Below are positions 46,444 to 56,956 of a stretch of DNA of 64,000 bases, piece by piece. The stretch spans positions 13,890,922 through 13,954,921 of the forward strand of contig CM068379.1 of assembly GCA_034770075.1 (NCBI GenBank). The letters are read 5' to 3'. The first letter of the stretch is position 1; the number at the start of each line of letters is the position of its first letter. The position numbers and the translations under genes are program-made. Under the pieces are notes generated by a model that saw nothing but the letters and a program-made list of their open reading frames with translations, made no database searches and was not told where the DNA came from. The DNA comes from Aralia elata (lineage: Eukaryota > Streptophyta > Magnoliopsida > Apiales > Araliaceae).

Positions 46444-48385
46444 TGTAGACACCCAAATTTTGCGCTTCCTATACTAACCCTGACAGGAGGGCAAAATCGT
46501 CAATGAACCCAGCCTACGAGAACGAAAGGTGGACATAAGTACGAACATTCAGAGCCACCGCAACGACGTGCGATCAAAGCCGATACGACAACGATCAAAG
46601 CGGAATGATACGGCATGTTTCCCAGCGGTTCCCGGACTGCAAAATACAAGTCCTTCAGAAAAAAACTAACGGTACGACACGAGAATCAAGGTGCGGCCCG
46701 AAAATCGGAAAAATCAGCCCACCTAGCCGCGGATTGATCTGCGGCCAACGATTAAAATAATTGAAGTGCGCGGCGGGCGGCTGAAGTGCGCGATGGGCGC
46801 GGAGAAACCAAGGCCAGCCTATTTCAGCTCATTCCTTCATTCAGCATACAGAGAGTTGACAGCAGCGGAAGAAGAAAGCAAAAGAGGAAGATTCAGCAGC
46901 AAGAACAACGGAAAAAAGAGAGAAAAAAGAGAAAATAGTGAGGAATTATACCCCTTTTGTGAGATTGTATCACATATAATTTCTACTATATTCAATATAC
47001 GAATTTATACGCATCGTGGTGTCATTTGCAAGGTGAAAAAGAACCCTTTTTATAGCAGTTTTGTTATATTATTTTGTCAAGTTTTGTCATTTGGATCATA
47101 TTAAACGTAGTTCTGTCTTGGATATTATTGAGAATACATGGATTAGGGATTATTAGTGAAGGTTCCAAAGGAATAAAATTCTTCCTAATGACCCGCTGAT
47201 ATCCATTTGGTGAATTTTAGCTTGTTTAATTTTTGTAATATCCATTGCGTGGGTGTGCATAAATTGTGGTTGTGAGCCTAGGACGCGACCCCGTGGTCCA
47301 AATCTGATGATGGAAATTTTGGATGTATGCATTTTAGGCGATGTACCCTCATTGTAAATTGTAATCGTCGGGCCTTAAAACGATACCAAGTTGAAAATCG
47401 GGTTTAAGGCCCCCGAAATAGTGAAATATGTGCTTGTGGGCGTTTGGGGTTATTTTGATGGCTTACATGCCCATGAATAGCCCCAATGCATTTTAATGCT
47501 TGATTTGATTTACGACCTAAAATTAATTTCGAAGCTAAACGATGAAGATTTTCGTAAAATCAATCAAATTAGGTTATTAGCACCACGAGGCTTAAAATTG
47601 GAAGTGCTAATAACTGTCGATTCCTGTTTAAACGAGAAAGCTAAAGTAAAATCGTTTTCAAACATCACAAAAAATGGTTTTATAAAATAAATGACGTTTT
47701 ATTGAACCGTTGTGCATAGGGTTAAAGAGATCCTAGAAGTTGCCCGTCATTTTGTTTATGAAGGCAATGTATAGGTCTCGATTCCTATTTCGATGAAGGT
47801 TTAAAAAACTCTTGTTTTGCCAAAACAACGCCTAAATGAAAAATCTCATGGCTTTTAAAATCAAACCTTTCTAATAAAAAATAAAGCTTTCTCGTATAAG
47901 CCGAAGGACATTCTAAAGCACTCTCAAAACACGACTTTCCCTAAAAAACCCCAAATGATTCTTTCATACAAACTCACCACAATATTCACATAGGCACACA
48001 CACGCGCACACATACACATTTTAAGAATTTAAAGGATAGGAAAAGCATCAAGATTGCGGTAACCGTGTTTCACGGAAGTCGGGGGGTGCCTAACACCTTC
48101 TCCTCGCTTAAGCAAGCCCCCGAACTCTATGAATCTCGGTTTGCAGACCAATTAATTCGGAGTCATACATGAGCCAGCGATTTACGAAAACGAAACTCGG
48201 ACGAGTTGGTACATCCATTTCAAATATACCAACTGGCGACTCTGGTCAATTGGCTCATCATAAAAAACGATCTTTCAAAACCTCGTCGACATTAGTGTCG
48301 ACCCTTTTCAAGAAATCATCTAATAAAAAGGCTAAAATTGGAAAGGATAAATATCGCAACGAAGCGATCCCTCCCGGCGTCGACA
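46444..48385 (+). repeat. Solo LTR of the Ogre/Tat family (1942 bp), TSD AAAGC
   Basis: TGTAGACACCC...GGCGTCGACA flanked by AAAGC at 46439-46443 and 48386-48390. It is alignable with the LTRs of A and B throughout but about as diverged from B as A is. It has a single GCCGC palindrome at about 46724-46744 and a short CA-rich run near 47990-48020. No internal region is attached, so it arose by recombination between the LTRs of a former full-length element. Confidence 0.92.
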
Positions 48386-48635
48386 AAAGCATTTGTCCTA
48401 TATGTACAAACCAAAATCGGGCGGATCTTTGCCAAGAGTAGAGCATAAACCTAAAAAGTGCTCCTACATGATGACGTGTAATCTAAATACGTGTAATCTT
48501 AACTATGATATTATGTTGAAACATTTAACTTAAAATCAATTGTCCATAAGTGAAGAAACTCTTCAAATTATCGGTATATAGAGTATCCATATTTTATGTA
48601 TACGATGTGGAACTATGAATCTGAATAGCCTTGGG

Positions 48636-49025
48636 AGGACATATAAGTCAATACATGATGGCGAGAAGTATGTGGACCATCAGGTTCATATTAAGAGAGA
48701 ACATTTGTCCAAGAATGCACTTATTGTTGGATTTTGCAGTAATATTAACAAGAGCAACAGAAGAATAAAATTGGAACAACTTAGCTGGAAGATGAATGAA
48801 AACGAGGCGTAGCAAGCTACTGTCCTAAAAAGGACATATAAGTCAATACATGATGGCGAGAAGTATGTGGACCATCGGGTTCATATTAAGAGAGAACATT
48901 TGTCCAAGAATGCACTTATTGTTGGATTTTGCAGTAATATTAACAAGAGCAACAGAAGAATAAAATTGGAACAACTTACCTGGAAGATGAATGAAAACGA
49001 GGCGTAGCAAGCTACTGTCCTAAAA
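48636..49025. repeat. 195-bp tandem duplication, two copies
   Basis: Copy 1 is 48636-48830 and copy 2 is 48831-49025, differing at only a few positions (for example CATCAGG/CATCGGG and TTAGCTGG/TTACCTGG). On the minus strand copy 2 contains CTTCCAG/GTAAGT, a consensus plant splice donor; copy 1 reads CAGCTAAGT and has lost it. The sequence before it (48386-48635) shows nothing recognisable. Confidence 0.8.
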
Positions 49026-50885
49026 AGTGATTCCGCCCCCCCTGGTAATAACCTCAGGTACAAATGGGTTGCCGGCGGTCACCCTCCAGGATTCAACGGT
49101 GAAACCTCCAATTGTGTGTACTCACAGAAAGAGGCATTGGACTCGTCTTTGTGGATTGCCTGACTCTTTGAACAACAGAGGAAAGTATTTTGAAGAGAAG
49201 AGAGGAGGAAATTAGATCTCAGATCTGAAAATGTGGGAAAACATGGAGGAAGCTTAAGTGACCAAAAACGTGAATCTGACTATACATGATTTAATTGACA
49301 AAAAATAGTTGAGAGAGTTTTTAGCAAAACATTTGGCTATCTGGGTGCACCCGCGAGGCCAAATTGTCCGGATTTGCACCCCCCCTGCGCGGGCGTAACG
49401 CATTAAGGTTTTCTGGCCGGAAGTCCAAGATCCAAGCTTGGCCCAACCCAATTCCTTAGCCAACCTCATGTGCGCGAGCCCATCCCTTTTTCCTCAACCA
49501 TGTTATTAAGCCCAACACTAGAACTTACTAATATACCAAAGAAAGGTTCTCAAAATAGACAATGTGGGACTTTGACAAAGTTAAAGATTTTGAAGCACAA
49601 TTTTGAAGCACAACCAACACTTATGAGTCGCATGAATAGATAATATTAGCTCATAGATGCGTCTGTCATAACGGCCACAAGAAGAGATGACCTTAGTTTA
49701 TAATTGTGTGTCGGTTGGGCCACATGACAAGATACCCACAAGAAGAGATGACATTACTTCTGATAGCATATTGAAGCACAACGAATGCGTAGGGCTAGTC
49801 TACGCGACAAAATCGTAGTAAAATATGCACGATTAAGGTTGTTGTGTATTGCTAGTTCGTATGCAAGATGTACGCCTGGTTCTGGTTCAAACGGCAAACT
49901 CGTAATGCTAATACGATGCATGCTGAACACGTAATGTTAAACTGGAACATGCAGCAACAAGCAAAGTGCTAACAACAATATTGACAACACATATATTGTA
50001 GAACATGTACTAGTAAATTTTGAGGTAATTAAGACAACGAAAATAATTATAATAGATTTAGTATCCAGCCAAACTATGCAGCGCTAAATACAGATGTTTT
50101 TTTTAATCAAAATCTAAGCCTATGACTCAATACTATGTAAAGATTAACGATAAAATATAACGGATGGTAATGCCATATTACTGTATAATTTCTCATATAT
50201 AATTAAGAGGCCTCTTGGTATAATATACTCATTAAGATGAAGGCCTTCAAATGGGGAATACCATGTTATCCAAAAACAATATTACGAATACCCCCCTCCC
50301 CTTGTGAATCACGAATTGGGTCAGGACAAATGGTCAAACAAAAATGGCGAGTTTCCGTTTCAAACAAATATTCAATAAAGCTTCGTGCACAAGAGAAAAA
50401 TTGTAGAAAAGAATCACAGATTCAACTATTTTGTATTATAAATAGTTGTATTTGTTGCACTCGATAAAACTTAATTCTTGCCTGATCAATGCCACTCTTT
50501 ACTATATTAATATTATTCTTTACTATAAAAATCAATTCTTCTAAAAGTTACATCCACAATTTTATTTTTAATTTTTATTACGTTTGCAGCTTAATAACTT
50601 CGTTGATTAATGATGGTTTTTTTGTCTCTTTAAAAGTTGATTCGATTTTGTCCATCTCAAAACAGTCCCTCAATATCCTATTTTTTCTAATAATGATTGC
50701 ATCATTATTTCGTCAATTGATTGTGGCATAGTTCACTGCACTTTTTAAGGACATTGAAGTAGATTTTGATTGGTAGTGTTCTACTTTTCTCACATCAAAT
50801 ACACTGATTTTCTCAATTTTCAGTTACACTTCACTGTTCATATGAAAAGTTTTGAACTTCCGAAGATATCCCCTTATCATACTTA
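49026..50885. other. Gene-free region, possible exon remnant on the minus strand
   Basis: No ORF longer than about 80 codons that looks real. Minus-strand 49026-49210 is GC-balanced, ends at a good splice donor in the adjoining duplication and could be a first exon or 5' UTR of a degraded gene or of an LTR element leader. 49215-49600 looks like promoter/LTR-type sequence (CCCACATTGTC). 49780-50120 has scattered motifs like those at 26046-26140. The rest is AT-rich. Confidence 0.35.
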
Positions 50886-51120
50886 TGTTACGTTTGGATT
50901 GAGGGAATAGAATAGAAAAAAGAATGAAAATCATCCCTTTATTTTTTTTATTCCATGTGGAGAAGGTGGAATAAAATCTAGTTCAATAGAGTGGATATAT
51001 GTGATAATTTTGTAATTATATGACAACACCCACCACCATCAACAACTAAACATACACTTAAAATATCTTAAAATCATTTTATTTCGTCCTTCATTTCATT
51101 CCTTTAATCCAAACGTAGCA
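50886..51120. mobile_element. PIF/Harbinger (Tourist)-like MITE, 235 bp, TSD TTA
   Basis: The terminal inverted repeats TGTTACGTTTGGATT... and (reverse complement of the right end) TGCTACGTTTGGATT... extend about 24 bp, with TTA at 50883-50885 and 51121-51123. Non-coding, AT-rich interior. Trinucleotide TTA/TAA target sites and MITE size fit PIF/Harbinger derivatives. Confidence 0.8.
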
Positions 51121-52621
51121 TTAAAGTACTGCGGATATATTGTCCTCTGTATATCTTAAATCTGCTCAAGTGATCACTCTTTGAATCACTCTACTTAAGT
51201 GTTTATTTCACTTATGTTTTTCTTAGCAAACGACAAAGTTTTATTTCTTCTGAAGAAATCATTAATCTAAAAGATTTGGACTAATGACTGATACAAACCC
51301 GAAAAAATCTGCCAAAGAAACACTACAATTGAGCTTTCCATTTTGATTTTGTAACTTACCAAAGCAAAAGAAAACATTGCCAAGTATTAATATCTTCCAC
51401 TTATGTGCTTAGTGTTGATCAGTTTTGTTAAAGAATATAGACTAGGAAGGTTGACTATGCGTTTCTCTGTTCATTCTAATCTCTGATTTCTGTGTAAGGC
51501 ACGGGTTGTTTTATATATATTTTTATATAAAAAATAATTATTAATAAGTAATGATAATAACACTACTATCTTACAATAAAATAAATTTTCATTATTCATT
51601 ATTTATACAACTTTTTTTACATCAAATTGATTTAATATACATGATATTTATTAAGAATATAAGTAAATTTAACTTCAATATTTAAGTAAATTACATTGTC
51701 CGTTCGATACGACTTTTTAATTTATTTTGAATAAAATATTTCATCGATGTGACAGTTTTTATTATTAATATTTACTTAAATTTTTATAAAACTTATGAAA
51801 GTTTTTAAAAAAAAAAATTTTAAATTACTTGTGCACATTTCTTACTACATTACACACACACACACACGTAGTATAAAAAAATAGAATTTAAGATATGCCT
51901 TAACCAATTTAGCTAAAGATATATAATAGTTTCGATGACGACGTAGTTTTGGATAAAATTTATACTTAATTTTTTATTATTTTCTTTAAAAAAAAACTCT
52001 AAAATGAAAAACTTAGCTGATGTTTGATAAAATTGAGTAATTAAGATCTGAATAGTTAGTACATCTTAATAAATTAGATCATCTGAATAAAATAACATCA
52101 GAATCTAAAAAACTGTTTGATAACTAAAAAGTATAAAACATATGAATCACACTATTTTACCATTTTAACCTCTGAGTTATTTAAAAAATTTATTTGAATG
52201 ATCTTAAAATTTGAAATCGAAGGAGTACAATATTTATTGAGACTATTTTTGTCCATAAATTTTAAATAAACTATTAAGAGGCAGCTCTTAATAGTTAAGA
52301 TTTGAGTTTCTGCCTTAACGATTAAGAGGCATTAAAAGACAAAAAAATATTTACCAAACAAGATTTGTCTCTGACTGAATCAGAGACAGGTGAATTAAGA
52401 GGCATTTAGACACAAACAAACACCACCTTAATCCTAGGAGATAAAATTATGTCATTTTAATTAAGTAGTCTTATCCAAACTTAGCTCAAACATAACATTA
52501 GATTCTTTTTTTAAATCTATTATAATTAACTATCAATGTATAATGTTTTATTTTTGCTACCAAATATCAAAAGTATCTGCAGAGTTATCAATAAATACTT
52601 ATTACGACTAGTTCTAACTTT

Positions 52622-52668
<47 letters not shown>

Positions 52669-52736
52669 TATAATATATATATTAATTTTTGAGATTACTT
52701 AATAGTTTTATGTGTGAAACTGTGAATACAATCTAA
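51121..52736. other. AT-rich gene-free region with (TA)n microsatellite
   Basis: No gene. It includes a CA run at about 51850-51868 and a region (about 52010-52430) with loosely palindromic ends resembling a hAT-type MITE but without a target duplication. A long (TA)n tract at about 52627-52680 leads to the left target copy of the Mutator-like element. Confidence 0.5.
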
Positions 52737-52745
52737 TAGTTTATT

Positions 52746-54485
52746 AGGTTAACTGCATATCGGTCCCCAAAGTATACACCCTTTACACTTCGTACCCCGA
52801 GATTTAAATGCTCCCATCTCGCTATCCAAAGTACGGTTAAGTAACCATGATGGACCCTATTTAAATTTTTGGTCAATTTTTTTGCCGAAAAATAGCCACG
52901 TGTCATAATTTAATATTTAAATATAGTTGACAGTATAAATATCGTAGTTGACTTAATTAAGTTATAGAAATACATGTTAAATACTAGATTAAGAAAATAA
53001 ATGGTAAAAATGATTCAAATATATGAGTATTTGGTATTTTAAATTTGTACATACATATTTAACCCAAATAATTTACTCAACTAATTAACCCAATTATCTC
53101 AAATAAATAATTAAGTCATTGATTAAAAAAATTAAACAATTAACTCCACTAATTAATCAAAATAAAGTAATTAACTTCACTAATTAAGCAAAATAAATCT
53201 AAATAATTAATCCCAAATAAATAATTAACTAAAAAAATTAACACAAATAAACAATTAACTCAACTAATAAAGCAAACTAATTAATTAAAAATCAACAATT
53301 AAAAAAAATATAATAACTAACCAACTAATTACCCAAAAATAAAATAGCTAATCAAAGTAATTAACTCAAAAAACAATAATTAACCTAAATGATTAAATGT
53401 AAGAAGAATAATTAACTAATATCAATACATAAATTAATTTAAAATTTCATAAATTAATTTAATCTAAGTTAAATAGTTCTCTTTAGCCCAAAGAAAATTT
53501 ACCTAGATTAAACCTTTAATAGAACACATAACAAAAAGGGAAAAAAAGCAAGGAAAAGGAAAATAAAAAAAAAGAAGAAGACGAAGAGACCCAGTCTCCT
53601 CCTCTCTACCCCTCCCCCATTCTCTTCCCCTCCACCATTGATCCTCACCTCCGCTCTTCCCTATCTCGTCTCTCACTCTCTCGGACTTGGTTCCCACCAG
53701 CCCGGACCACAAAATCCGTTCGCCGTCCGCCCATCCTCGTCCCCCTTCCCTCCATCCCCATCCTTCTCTCTTCACTTTTTATTTTTTTTTTCAATAAACA
53801 CAATTACAATCCAGATCTTTCTAAAGAATGGTAGAGAAAGAAAAATTAAACTAAAAATTATTGTTAAGATCTACACAGCTTGTGAGTATTTAGGGTTTTA
53901 TTTTCTATTTGGCGAATGAAATTGATGGGGAAATAGAGGATTATGGCGGTGACGAGGCGGTGGTGTGATATGGTATTGTTGGGGTGGGGGCGGGGGCGGT
54001 GGCATGAGACGGTGAAGATATGAAGATGAAGATGAAGAGATGGGGCAATTGAGTTGATTTTGAGAAGGATGTAGCTGATTTTGAGTTGATTTTGGGTTTC
54101 GAGTTCTAGGGAGAGAAATAATAGTAATGTTCTTGTTTGTTGGGTTTTGTTTTGCTTATTTAATCTTTTTGATGAGTTTTGGGAAGATGACGAGAGTTTT
54201 TATTTTTTGTATCATACAGTTAATATTATTCAATTCTTAGTAGGCAAGTATTTATACAAATTTAAATTAATTTATACGGTCAAAATTTTAAAAATATGGT
54301 CAAATCGTATTTATACTATCTACCAGAATACGTGGCAATTCCGACCATTTTTTTTAGCCGAAGATAATAAAAGGGTCATTAATGGTTACTTAACGGTACT
54401 TTGAGTAGCGGGATGAGAGCGTTTAAACATCGGGGTACGAAGTGTAACAAAGTGTATACTTCGGGGTCCAATATGCAGTTAACCA
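52746..54485. mobile_element. Mutator-like non-autonomous element, 1740 bp, 9-bp TSD
   Basis: About 150-bp inverted termini (plus AGGTTAACTGCATATCGGTC...; minus from 54485 TGGTTAACTGCATATTGGAC...), with shared blocks such as ACACTTCGTACCCCGA and AAAGTACCGTTAAGTAACCA or near variants. TAGTTTATT occurs at 52737-52745 and 54486-54494. Nine-base duplications with long TIRs point to Mutator. The interior has AATTAA-rich sequence (53000-53500), then a C-rich, gene-like patch (53580-53770) and a G-rich patch (53930-54050). No transposase; the interior patches could be captured host sequence. Confidence 0.75.
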
Positions 54486-54845
54486 TAGTTTATTTTACCA
54501 AATAATGATATAGATTAAACTTTTAATTTACTATTTTATGTTATTTTTATAAATTTATAAATTTTAATTTACTAAAGAGGCATATGAGGATTGTTTCGAA
54601 TTTAATAATAAAAAATTGATAGAGGACAAATATCACCTTTTAGTATATAATATACAGTTTATTTGTAACAATATCTACTATAATAAATAAAAATATGCAC
54701 TTTTGCAATATATTTAAACTTTGCAACACCATTCTTACAAAAGCATAGATTAAAAAGTAAATGTCTTCAAATTCAATAGTCTAAAAATAAAATAATAGTA
54801 ATAATAGTAATGATGATGATGATGATGATGAGATGTGTGTGTGTA

Positions 54846-54910
<65 letters not shown>

Positions 54911-55673
54911 GACGGTTGAGTTGATTTTGAGAAGGATGTGGCTGATTTTGAGTTGATTTTGGGTTTTGAGTTCTACAGAGAGAAATAATGGTAATGTTCT
55001 TGTTTGTTGGGTTTTGTTTTGCTTATTTAATCTTTTTGATGAGTTTTGGGAAGATGAAGAGAGTTTTTATTTTTTGTATCATACAGTTTAATACTATTCA
55101 ATTCTTAGTAGGCAAGTATTTATACAAATTTAAATTAATTTATACGGTCAAAATTTTAAAAATATGCTCAAATCGTATTTATACTATCTACCAGAATACG
55201 TGACAATTCCAACTACTTTTTTGGCCGAGAATAATAAAAGGGTCATTAATGGTTAGTTAACGGTACTTTGAGTAGCGGGATGAGAGCGTTTAAACCTCGA
55301 GGTACGAAGTGCAACATAGTGTATACTTCAGGGTCCAATATGCAGTTAACCATAGTTTATTTTACCAACTAATGATATAGATTAAACTTTTAATTTACTA
55401 TTTTAAGTTATTTTTATAAAGTTATAATGTTTAATTCACTAAAGAGGCATATGAGGATTGTTTCGAATTTAATAAAAAAAAAATTGATAGAGGACAAATA
55501 TCACCTTTTAGTATATAATATACACTTTATTTGTAACAATATATACTATAATAAATAAAAATATGCACTTTTGCAATATATTTAAACTGTGCAACACCGT
55601 TCTTACAAAAGCATAGATTAAAAAAGTAAATGCATGTCTTCAAATTCAATAGTCCAAAAACAAAATAATAGTA

Positions 55674-55750
<77 letters not shown>
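54043..55750. repeat. 867-bp direct duplication joined at compound microsatellites
   Basis: Sequence from about 54043 to 54908 is repeated at about 54910-55750 with few differences. The duplicated block holds the right end of the Mutator-like element, its flank and a (GAT)n(GT)n(AT)n microsatellite (54811-54908 and 55676-55750). The second copy therefore has a right TIR (about 55163-55352) with no matching left TIR. Slippage or unequal exchange between AT-rich microsatellites is the likely origin. Confidence 0.8.
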
Positions 55751-55844
55751 AAGATTGAAAAATTAGTATAATATTGAGTAATATATTGTTTTAAAAATAT
55801 TATAGATATTTATGGATGTTCAATTGAATCCATTTGAGTGATTA

Positions 55845-56150
55845 TAGACTTTAAATTGAATTGAATATCTACTCATTAATATTACATTGAATAATACCAA
55901 AATATAGAAAGATAAATGAATTCGGATTGATTTTTCATATTAGATTAAGATATTTGGAAAGATATTAGTATTCCCATGTTATTCTGTATTTTGATATTAT
56001 GATCTAGACTCATAATATTAATATACAAAAAGATATATGAATTTGGATTTATTTTTCATATTCGATTAATTAATATATTTGGAATGATATTGACATTCTG
56101 ATATTTTTTTCGAACTTTAATATTTTGATCTCGACTCATTAATATTATGC
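55845..56150. repeat. About 120-bp imperfect tandem repeat, 2-2.5 copies
   Basis: Recurrent segments AAAGATAAATGAATTCGGAT (55908) and AAAGATATATGAATTTGGAT (56028), each followed by TTTTTCATATT and, later, TTTTGATATTATGATCT-like or ATTTTGATCTCGACTCATT-like sequence. AT-rich, non-coding. Confidence 0.55.
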
Positions 56151-56218
56151 TAATGACTTGGACTTTACATAATACGAAAGATAAGAATGAAAAAAAAGAA
56201 GTTTATTAAATTTATATT

Positions 56219-56755
56219 TGTCATAACACCCCTGTCCCACATCGAAAGATAAGGGAAAAGTTTGTCTGTATATAAGGAATTGAGTTACTATCAATAGTAC
56301 CTTCAGTCATGACCTTTTGGGTGAGTCTGTGGTGGGCTAATATGACCCAAGAAGATACTATTGGCCCAGTAATTTAAGGCTTTGTTTGGATGGATTTGAT
56401 TCGATTCGGACTCGGGATTTGACTCGGGTTGTTACACATGGTATCAGAGCCGACTCTCGAAAGCTTGGGTCGGGTCATCCGATCGGGTTGCCGGATGTGG
56501 GGACACGAAGGCTGGTGGTATTATCCCACAATGGAGAGATGGAGGTCCGGAGGTGGGGACACGAAGCCAGCTAGTATTATCCCACAATGGCTAGAGAGAC
56601 AAAGATTTGTGGACCGTGTGTGTGATCGGTTCTGACGGGGACGTCAGAAATTTAAGTGAGGGAGATTGTAACACCCCTGTCCCACATCGAAAGATAAGGG
56701 AAAAGTTTATCTGTATATAAGGAATTGAGTTACTATCAATAGTACCTTCAGTCAT
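56219..56755 (+). mobile_element. TRIM (miniature LTR element), second LTR interrupted
   Basis: First LTR 56219-56436 (TGTCATAACACCCC...GGTTGTTACA), PBS TGGTATCAGAGCC at 56439, internal region of about 230 bp, purine tract AGTGAGGGAGA just before the second LTR at 56667. The second LTR keeps its first 89 bp (56667-56755), nearly identical to the first LTR, and is then cut by the LTR element starting at 56756; the rest should lie beyond the window. The internal region has no coding capacity. Two similar G-rich blocks in it (ending ATTATCCCACAATGG) form a short direct repeat. Confidence 0.85.
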
Positions 56756-56887
56756 TGTGACAACCCGAATTTTCAAAGAATTATTAAATAAGAATTTAAT
56801 AAATAAAATTCTTATTATGTGACGTTTTGAGTTTGAGTATGTGTATATATGTGTTTCATATTATGAAATTGTGATTTGGTGTGAAGG

Positions 56888-56956
<69 letters not shown>

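Noticed and set aside
50237..50731. Two short plus ORFs (76 and 80 codons)
   Set aside because: AT-rich, no domain and no neighbouring gene signals.
52010..52430. Candidate hAT-type MITE
   Set aside because: The ends are only loosely complementary and I found no 8-bp target duplication.
53503..53775. Gly/Arg/Glu-rich 90-codon minus ORF
   Set aside because: Product of the C-rich low-complexity patch in the Mutator-like element.
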